A stretch of DNA of 64,000 nt from the NCBI RefSeq assembly GCF_001746295.1, contig NZ_MJAH01000002.1, positions 720,908 to 784,907 of the forward strand, written 5' to 3'. Under the pieces are notes generated by a model. It saw nothing but the letters and a program-made list of their open reading frames with translations, did not search any database and was not told where the DNA came from. This DNA comes from Streptomyces sp. LUP47B. GTDB taxonomy: Bacteria; Actinomycetota; Actinomycetes; Streptomycetales; Streptomycetaceae. This document shows positions 57,711 to 64,000 of this stretch, piece after piece; position 1 is the first letter of the stretch; each line of letters begins with the position of its first letter. The position numbers and the translations under genes are program-made.

Positions 57711-59399
57711 TTAACTGGCGACCTTGATGTCCGCCACCCGGCCGCGGTAAGTGCCTTCTTCCGTCAGGGGCAGCTTGGTGAGCCAGATCAGAAGGTAGCG
57801 GGACTTCACGGCCTTGTCCGGCTTGAGCGGGACTCCGGTACCCGAGCCCTCCGCGACCTTGGTGTAGGCGTCGAAGGCCGTCGGCCTGGAACTCGCGTCG
57901 CTCGAGGCGGCACGCAGTTCCACGGAAGTGTTGCCCTTGAACGTGACGGTGACCTTCCCGACGTCCTGGACCTTGCCGAGGTCGAGGATTATCCCGAGGC
58001 CGGGCTTGAGGTTTCCGAAGTTGGCGCCCTGATAGAAGTCCGTCTGCCAGTACGACGAGATGTCGTTGTCGTAGGCCTTCTTTATGTCGGTCGGCTTCTC
58101 GGATCCGTCACCGAACGGGTCGAAGTCGAACCCCTTGGCGATGGTGATCGGAGCGCTGGCCGCCTTCGTCGGGGTCTTGTCGCCGTCGTCGGTCGTCTGG
58201 GTCTGGTTCTCGTCCGACTTGCCGCCCCGGTCCATCAGCGCGTCCGCCAGCTGCCAACTGCCCAGTCCCAGCGCGGCGATGAGGAGGGCCGAGACCGCCC
58301 ACTTCAGAGCCCTGCCGGTGCGGCTCTGAAGGGGGGGAGGCGGGGCCGGGACCGGCTGAGTGACGCCGGAGTGAGGGGCCGGGCGGCCGTACGTGCCCTG
58401 TTGGTAGGTCGTGCGCTGGTACTCCGGAGGGGCCGTGAACGTCGGCTCCGGCGGGCGGATGCGGGGCATCTCGCCGATCGCCTTGACCAGTTCCTCGGGA
58501 GTGGTGCACGCCGACTCGTGCCGCGAGGCGGTGGCCCCGTCGTTGGCGAGCGCGCGCATGGACAGCTCGGACAACCCGCGGTGGACACCCGCCCGCACCT
58601 GGTCGGGCGCGATGAGACCGACGTCCTTGGGCAGACCGGCCAGACCGTAGGCGTCGCTCTCGTACGGCCACCGCTGAGTGAGCGCCGCGTACAGGAGCGC
58701 GCCGATCGCCTCCGTGTCCGTGCGCTGCGGACTCTCCGAACTCACGCCCCGCAGCGCGGCGTTCACGGCGAGGCCGCGGATGCGCCACTGCCCGCTCGAC
58801 GTACGCAGGATCGCGTTCGGGTTCAGCCGCAGATGTGCGAGCCCCTCGCGGTGGGCCGCGGCCATGGCGGACGCCACCTGACTGACCATCTGGTAGGCGT
58901 CGTACACCTCCAGCGGGCCCGGAGCGAGGAGCGTGGTCAGCTCGGTCGCGTCGGGCAGCCACTCGTGGACGACGTAGACGAGGTCGTTCTCCTCGACGGC
59001 GTCGAGGACCTGGACGAAACGCGGGTCGCCCAGCAACGCGGACGAACGGGCCGCGGCCAGGACGGAACGCGCCCGCGCATGGTCGGCAGGCAGGATGTGC
59101 ACGCCGACGGCCCGACGGAGTTTCTCGTCGACGGCACGCCAGCTGCTGAACCCGTCCAGACGGGTGACGCACTCCTCGAGACGGTAGCGTCTGGCGAGTT
59201 TGTGGCCGCTGTGCAACTCCGGCGGTGACGCCTTGCCAGGACCCTCGGTCCCACCACTCCCCTGTGCCTCGACGTCTTCCGTGTCCAGCTCCCGGTTCTT
59301 GGCCACGCCGTCGGCCGTGGACTGGTCCGCCTGGGCGGTCAGCGGTTCGTCACCGCTGTTGTCTGCCACGTCGACGGCAGCCGTGCTCCGTTCCGCCAC
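57711..59399 (-). CDS. Pseudokinase with extracytoplasmic F5/8-type domain (MurJ partner)
   Basis: A 562-residue protein. Residues about 65-340 have a protein-kinase fold that lacks catalysis: the VAxK Lys is lost (RRAVGVHIL), HRDxKxxN is replaced by HLRLNPN, and DFG by RGLAVN. A Pro-rich linker, one membrane helix (about residues 370-392) and a C-terminal jelly-roll, discoidin-like domain (DNDISSYWQTDF, LGKVQDVGKVTVTFKG) follow. In mycobacteria this module is fused to MurJ and recruits FhaA after phosphorylation by PknB. GTG 59399 was chosen; ATG 59420 is possible. Confidence 0.88.
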   Translation of the reverse strand: MAERSTAAVDVADNSGDEPLTAQADQSTADGVAKNRELDTEDVEAQGSGGTEGPGKASPPELHSGHKLARRYRLEECVTRLDGFSSWRAVDEKLRRAVGVHILPADHARARSVLAAARSSALLGDPRFVQVLDAVEENDLVYVVHEWLPDATELTTLLAPGPLEVYDAYQMVSQVASAMAAAHREGLAHLRLNPNAILRTSSGQWRIRGLAVNAALRGVSSESPQRTDTEAIGALLYAALTQRWPYESDAYGLAGLPKDVGLIAPDQVRAGVHRGLSELSMRALANDGATASRHESACTTPEELVKAIGEMPRIRPPEPTFTAPPEYQRTTYQQGTYGRPAPHSGVTQPVPAPPPPLQSRTGRALKWAVSALLIAALGLGSWQLADALMDRGGKSDENQTQTTDDGDKTPTKAASAPITIAKGFDFDPFGDGSEKPTDIKKAYDNDISSYWQTDFYQGANFGNLKPGLGIILDLGKVQDVGKVTVTFKGNTSVELRAASSDASSRPTAFDAYTKVAEGSGTGVPLKPDKAVKSRYLLIWLTKLPLTEEGTYRGRVADIKVAS

Positions 59400-59518
59400 C
59401 GTCGTTCCCTGCCTCCCCATACATTGCGCGCCGTGCGACGCAGAATCCAATTGTGCCCACAGTCCGACGCTATGCACGACACACAGTGGCGGACGATGGT
59501 TGTGCGCGTACCCCTGGC

Positions 59519-61774
59519 TCAGCGCCCCAGACGCCCCCGGACCATGCCGACCAGCGAGTTGAGCTCCTCGATCCGCATCTTGCGAGCGGCGACGAAGAAG
59601 ATCCCGAGCAGAACCGCTCCACCCGCGATCAGAGCGGCGAACGAACCGACAACTCCCTGGCCGAGCGAGTGACCGATGCCGTAGCAGACTGCGCCGCTCA
59701 GCAACGCCGCCGGTACCGAGGCGATGCAGAGCCGGGCGTAGGTCCGCAGGACACGGTTGCCGTCCAGGTCGCCGCCGAGGCGCTTGCGCAGCCGGTTCCA
59801 GGCGACGCCGACACCGATCGCGTAGGCGAGACCGTACGAGGCGGCCATGCCCGCCACGGCCCAGCGCGGTGGCAGCACCACGTAACACAGCGTTGAGGAA
59901 CCCGCGTTGACCGCTGCCACGATGACCGTGTTGTAGAAGGGGGTGCGAGTGTCCTCGTAGGCGTAGAAGGCCCGCAGGACGACATATTGCACGGAGTAGG
60001 GGATCAGGCCGAGGGCGAAGGCCATCAGCATGAAGCCCATGTTCGTGGCCTCGCTGATACCGGACGAGCCGAAGATCAACGTGCACATCGGGATGCCGAG
60101 GGCGACGAACCCGAAGGCGATCGGCACGATCGCGACGGCCGTGGTGCGCAGGCCCTGGGAGATGTCGTCACGGACCGCGCCGCCGTCCTCCTCGGCCGCC
60201 GAGCGGGCCAGACGCGGCAGCAGAGCCGCCATCAGGGAGACGGTGATGATGGCCTGTGGCAGGCCCCAGATGAGTTGGGCATTGGCGTAGGCGGCGAAGC
60301 CGGTGCCGTCGACCGGGGAGTCCTTGCCCGCCGCAGTGGACAGCTGCGAGACGACGATCGCGCCGGCCTGGTTGGCCAGGACGAACAGCACGGTCCATTT
60401 GGCGAGCGTCACGGCCTTGCCGAGGCCATGGCCCCGCCAGTCGAAGCGCAGCCTCATCCGGAAGCCGGTCTCGCGGAGGTAGGGGATCATCGCCAGCGCC
60501 TGGACGGTGAGGCCGAGCAGGACGCCGATGCCCAGGAGTCGCTGCCCCTCCGGCGGAATGTTCGTGACCTTCATGCCGGAGTCGGCCGCGGTGCCGTAGA
60601 CCCACATGAACATGCCGAGCGTCACGATGATGACGATGTTGTTCAGGACCGGGGTCCACATCATCGCGCCGAACTTTCCGCGCGCGTTGAGGATCTGGCC
60701 CATCACCACGTGGATGCCCATGAAGAAGATCGAGGGCAGAAAATAGCGGACGAAGGTGATGCCGACCTCGTTGGCCGCAGGGTCGCCGGCCACCGAGTCG
60801 GACAGCAGCCGGATCAGGAACGGGGCACCGAGGACCGCGAGCCCGGTGAGTACGCCGAGCGCCACCATCACCAGGGTCAACAGCCGGTTGGCGTACGCCT
60901 CGCCGCCGTCGTCGTCCTCCTTCATGGCGCGCACGAGCTGCGGTACGAACACGGAGTTGAGGCCGCCGCCGACAGTCAGGATGTAGATCATCGTGGGCAG
61001 CTGGTAGGCGACCTGGAAGGTGTCACCGAGCAGACCGACACCCAGCGCCGACACGATCAGCGCCGAGCGGACGAAACCGGTGAGACGCGAGACCATCGTG
61101 CCCGCCGCCATCACGGCACTCGACTTCAGCAGGCCCCCCGCCTTCCCGTCCTTCTTCCCGGGAGCGGGGGAGGCGTGCGCCGTCGCAGCCGGCGCGGTAC
61201 CGAGATTCATGGTCTCGTCGGCCGAGGGAGCTGTGGCCGCGGGTGCCTGGAACTGCGCTGCGGGCGACGACGGCCCCGGCACCGACGGGGGATCCGTCGG
61301 ACGGCCGCCGCCCTGCTGCTGGTCACGGAAGAGATGGGCGAAGGCGTCCGGCTCATGGCGTTCGTCCCCGGCCTGGCTCATCAGGTCGTCGACACCCACG
61401 AACTGAGTGGTGCGAGGGTTGTCGCCGTACGGCAGGTATTGCGTCGGACCCTCCGGTTCGGGCGCCGGAGTCTGTGCCCACACGTGCGGGTCGGGGGCGT
61501 AAGGGGACTGGGGCGGCTGGGAGTACAGAGGCTGCTGCGGCTGATATGTGCCGGGAGGCGGCGGGGGATGTGCGGCACGGTCGTAGAGGGCCTCGGCGAC
61601 CGGGTCCTGGGCATAGAGGTCCTGGGCCCGGTAGGGGTCCTGGTCGTACGCGTCCTGGAGATACATGTCCGCGGGAGCCTGCGGCGGCACCTGGCCATGC
61701 TCGGGCGGCGGCCCCTCGGGGTTACCCGAGCTGTCCGCGCCCTGACCGCGATCACCGTCGTACGGCGCGTTCAT
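59519..61774 (-). CDS. murJ: MurJ (MviN): lipid II flippase
   Basis: A 751-residue MOP-superfamily flippase. The first 215 residues are a Pro/Gln/Tyr-rich cytoplasmic extension (AQDPYRAQDLYAQDP repeats), followed by about 14 membrane helices starting SSAVMAAGTMVSRLTGFVRSALI. Further landmarks are LNSVFVPQLVRAM and GIHVVMGQILNARGKFGAMMWTPVLNN. It moves the peptidoglycan precursor to the outer face. It lacks the C-terminal pseudokinase of mycobacterial MviN, supplied here by the next gene 119 bp downstream. Confidence 0.93.
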   Translation of the reverse strand: MNAPYDGDRGQGADSSGNPEGPPPEHGQVPPQAPADMYLQDAYDQDPYRAQDLYAQDPVAEALYDRAAHPPPPPGTYQPQQPLYSQPPQSPYAPDPHVWAQTPAPEPEGPTQYLPYGDNPRTTQFVGVDDLMSQAGDERHEPDAFAHLFRDQQQGGGRPTDPPSVPGPSSPAAQFQAPAATAPSADETMNLGTAPAATAHASPAPGKKDGKAGGLLKSSAVMAAGTMVSRLTGFVRSALIVSALGVGLLGDTFQVAYQLPTMIYILTVGGGLNSVFVPQLVRAMKEDDDGGEAYANRLLTLVMVALGVLTGLAVLGAPFLIRLLSDSVAGDPAANEVGITFVRYFLPSIFFMGIHVVMGQILNARGKFGAMMWTPVLNNIVIIVTLGMFMWVYGTAADSGMKVTNIPPEGQRLLGIGVLLGLTVQALAMIPYLRETGFRMRLRFDWRGHGLGKAVTLAKWTVLFVLANQAGAIVVSQLSTAAGKDSPVDGTGFAAYANAQLIWGLPQAIITVSLMAALLPRLARSAAEEDGGAVRDDISQGLRTTAVAIVPIAFGFVALGIPMCTLIFGSSGISEATNMGFMLMAFALGLIPYSVQYVVLRAFYAYEDTRTPFYNTVIVAAVNAGSSTLCYVVLPPRWAVAGMAASYGLAYAIGVGVAWNRLRKRLGGDLDGNRVLRTYARLCIASVPAALLSGAVCYGIGHSLGQGVVGSFAALIAGGAVLLGIFFVAARKMRIEELNSLVGMVRGRLGR

Positions 61775-61818
61775 GGTTACCCCACCTCATCGTCCCGGGC
61801 CCACCGGCCACGACATCC

Positions 61819-64000
61819 TCAACGGTCCACTCTCTCACCCGTGCCGGACGGGTCGGCGCTTTCCGTTGCGGTGTCCGCTGTCAGGTCACTCGGCTGCTCC
61901 GGGTCGCCTGCCCCCGTGCCGGTGCCGGACTCCTCCTTGAGACGGTCGTCGGGGCCCCCGGGGTTCTCCGGACCGTCCACGGTTTCGGCCGCCTCGTCGT
62001 CGGGGCCGTTCTGCTCGGCCGCGTGGGCGGCCGCGCGCTTGCGCTGGGTGTACATCCGGAAGCCTGCCAGGACCAGCAGCAGGACACCGCCGCCGATGAC
62101 CAGCATCACGGTGGCCGTGAACTCGGTGACCTTCACGTCGAACTTGACGGCGTCGCCGTACGGCTGGCCGTCCTCCGTGTACAGCTGGGCGACCACCGAG
62201 GCCTTGCCGTTGGCGTTGGCCGTCGTGGTGAACTTCACGGTCTGGCTGTGGCCGCCCGAGACCTCCACCGGCTGCTCGTAGTAGGAGGAGCCGCCGATCT
62301 CGAGCCGGTTCGGGCTCAGCGAGGTCAGCCGCAGCCTCAGGTGCTCCACACCCTGAACCAGGTTGTTCTGCACCGTCACGGGGATCGTGGCGCTGCGGCC
62401 GGAGAGCTTGGTCTCCGACTTGTCGATCAGGCTGACCTGGGAGATCAGCTCGTCGAGGTAGGCCTCGACGTCGTTGCGGAAGCCGCTCGCCTCGATGGCG
62501 CGGCCTCGCCACGACGTGGACATCTCGCGGTTCACGGCCCGTCCGAAGGGGGTCACAACGCGGGACTGGTCGGAGAGGATCACCTTGAAGTTGTCGAGCT
62601 TGTTCTGTGTGCTGGCGATCTGCTGAAAGGCCGACTTCGACAGCTCCTGCTTGCGCAGCGAGGAGGAGTAGGCGGACGCCGAGGGCACCTTGGTGGTGGC
62701 CTCGGGGTCGGGCTTGGCCGCGGCCGCCGCCGTGAGCTTCTGCGTCTGGGACCAGTTCCCGCCCTGCAGAGCGGTGATCGCTTCGGCCATGGCGCCGGCC
62801 TGGCTCGCCGTGGGCATGCGCTGCGGGGCGACGACGATGCTGCGCTGCTTGTCCGTCTGGAGGTCGAGAGTGAGGCTCTGGGCAAGGAACCGCTGGACGG
62901 CGAGTGCGGCGGAGGAGGCCCTCGTGAGATCACCCTGGAACGCGGTCGACAGCCGGGCGTCCGCGACGACCGCTGTGGTGCCCCCGCCGATGGGGCGGGC
63001 CGCGGAGGGCGTGTACGACAGGCCGGCGGTCTCCTGGAGGCTGTCGCTGCGGGCGATCACCTTGTCGGCGCCGGCGGAGGTGGCGACCTTGACGATCGAC
63101 GGGTCCACCGCGCCGTTCACGGGCCAGGCGAAGTCGGTGCTCGGCGTCACATGGAGCACGGTCCTCACCGTGGTGGCCGCGACGTCGGTGGCCTCGTCGA
63201 GGTGGCTCAGCGAACCGGTGACGCTCGTGCCGTTGTGGGCCAGTGAGGCGAGGTCGGGGTCGGCGAAGGGCAGTGCGACGACCTCCTTGTCCTCCACCGC
63301 CTTCTGCAGCCTGGCCAGCCACTGCTTGGCGAGTGCCTGGTGCGTGCCCGCAGTGGTGGTGTCGCCCTCGCCCTGAATCCGGTAGCTGCGGGTCATCGCG
63401 TCGACGGACGCCAGCAGGTCCGGGTCGATCACCCATGTGACGTCCAGGTTCTCGCCGAGCGACAGCATCTGGTCCAGTCGGCCGCCCGCCGAGATCTCCT
63501 CGGCGAGGTCGTCGTTGAGAAAGACCGGTGTCTGCTGCGCGTTCGAGCCGGTCTCCGCCGTCATGTGCACAGTGGAGATCAGTGGCCACAGGAAGGTGGT
63601 CTTCGTCTTCGTGTCCACTTCGTCGGTCTGCCAGGGCAGGAAAGTCCGCTGGATGCCCAGTGTCCGGTCCCACGGCTGCGCCGAGGTCTTGCCCGAGAGG
63701 GAGACGGCGAACTGGTAGACGCCGGCGCCGCCGAGATCCAACTCGTCGACCGGCACGGAGATGGAGAAGGACTCGGCCACCCCGGGGGTCAGCTTCGCGA
63801 ACTTCGCCACATACTTGCCGCCGACCTCGGATCCCGTGGCGCCCTGGAGCGAGTCCCTGTCGTCGGTGACGGTGTCGATCGACGAGCGGGTGTTCAACTC
63901 GGGGCCTACCTGCAGACCCACATGGGCGGCCGTGACGGGTTGCTTGCCGTTGTTGGTCACCGTCCCCGACACGGTGAGCGTGTCACCGTCCGTAGGGGCA
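61819..64000 (-). CDS. DUF6049-like membrane protein (5' end outside window)
   Basis: The frame is open to the right window edge; 727 codons are visible, including the C terminus. Extracytoplasmic immunoglobulin-like pieces (VSGTVTNNGKQPVTAAHVGLQVG at the start, FSISVPVDELDLGGAGVYQFAVSLSG) flank a large middle domain. Near the C terminus a membrane helix (ATVMLVIGGGVLLLVLAGFRMY) and a short acidic cytoplasmic tail follow. This matches the conserved protein upstream of murJ (Rv3909-like), presumed to act in wall assembly; function is unproven. Confidence 0.8.
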   Translation of the reverse strand, partial: APTDGDTLTVSGTVTNNGKQPVTAAHVGLQVGPELNTRSSIDTVTDDRDSLQGATGSEVGGKYVAKFAKLTPGVAESFSISVPVDELDLGGAGVYQFAVSLSGKTSAQPWDRTLGIQRTFLPWQTDEVDTKTKTTFLWPLISTVHMTAETGSNAQQTPVFLNDDLAEEISAGGRLDQMLSLGENLDVTWVIDPDLLASVDAMTRSYRIQGEGDTTTAGTHQALAKQWLARLQKAVEDKEVVALPFADPDLASLAHNGTSVTGSLSHLDEATDVAATTVRTVLHVTPSTDFAWPVNGAVDPSIVKVATSAGADKVIARSDSLQETAGLSYTPSAARPIGGGTTAVVADARLSTAFQGDLTRASSAALAVQRFLAQSLTLDLQTDKQRSIVVAPQRMPTASQAGAMAEAITALQGGNWSQTQKLTAAAAAKPDPEATTKVPSASAYSSSLRKQELSKSAFQQIASTQNKLDNFKVILSDQSRVVTPFGRAVNREMSTSWRGRAIEASGFRNDVEAYLDELISQVSLIDKSETKLSGRSATIPVTVQNNLVQGVEHLRLRLTSLSPNRLEIGGSSYYEQPVEVSGGHSQTVKFTTTANANGKASVVAQLYTEDGQPYGDAVKFDVKVTEFTATVMLVIGGGVLLLVLAGFRMYTQRKRAAAHAAEQNGPDDEAAETVDGPENPGGPDDRLKEESGTGTGAGDPEQPSDLTADTATESADPSGTGERVDR

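Overview
The window is high-GC actinobacterial DNA and almost certainly comes from a Streptomyces or close relative. Evidence seen in the sequence: strong G/C bias at third codon positions, many GTG starts, a linked gyrB-gyrA / recF / dnaN / oriC / dnaA / rpmH-rnpA-yidD-yidC-jag-rsmG-parA-parB core, an origin with about 19 DnaA-box-like 9-mers, and several copies of the parS palindrome GTTTCACGTGAAAC. Gene order from fhaA to murJ follows the conserved actinobacterial origin region (as in Streptomyces coelicolor and, more loosely, Mycobacterium).

Layout. (1) 1-7.1 kb, left accessory part: the tail of an AfsR-like regulator, a DedA membrane protein, an ABC exporter pair, a parS site, an AraC regulator and two tandem MmcQ/YjbR proteins. 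(2) 7.3-16.1 kb, the growth and division signalling cluster: tRNA-Leu, then fhaA-fhaB-pstP-rodA-pbpA-pknB. (3) 16.3-17.4 kb, an inserted gene joining a phage-regulator-like domain to an Mrr nuclease. (4) 17.4-21.7 kb, minus strand: DUF881 protein, three class E sortases, a 53-residue membrane protein and pabA, tightly spaced or overlapping. (5) 21.8-26.3 kb: crgA, a DnaA-box-rich spacer, rhomboid protease, cyclophilin, a DUF5324-like protein, a GH26-like lipoprotein and tRNA-Ala. (6) 26.5-31.8 kb: HTH regulator, a second Ser/Thr kinase, a secreted membrane-anchored protein and a DLW-39 protein. (7) 31.9-34.3 kb, a small accessory patch containing an 11-bp tandem repeat and a 26-bp direct repeat that copies the 3' end of tRNA-Ile. 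(8) 34.3-45.2 kb: tRNA-Ile, DUF3566, gyrA, gyrB, dciA-like, recF, gnd, dnaN and oriC. (9) 45.3-53.6 kb: dnaA and the divergent rpmH to parB run. (10) 53.7-64 kb: GNAT protein, trxA, trxB (with a sigma-R type promoter), anti-sigma factor, sigM, a pseudokinase, murJ and a partial DUF6049 protein that runs off the window.

How the genes fit together. The centre starts chromosome replication (DnaA, DnaN, gyrase, DciA-like loader) and segregates origins (ParA, ParB, parS). The flanks build and regulate the cell wall: PknB senses the envelope through PASTA domains, PstP opposes it, FhaA/FhaB read phosphothreonine, RodA/PbpA polymerise peptidoglycan, MurJ flips lipid II, CrgA helps place division, and YidC/YidD/RnpA/L34 serve membrane insertion and RNA processing. 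In mycobacteria the pseudokinase that recruits FhaA is fused to MurJ; here it is a separate neighbouring gene.

The least expected features are the matched palindromes inside and just downstream of the Mrr-fusion gene, the tRNA-Ile 3'-end direct repeat bracketing an ALF-repeat gene, the 11-bp-periodic A-rich repeat, and DnaA boxes outside oriC (after crgA and in front of parA). No CRISPR array, complete transposon, integrase or rRNA gene was seen.
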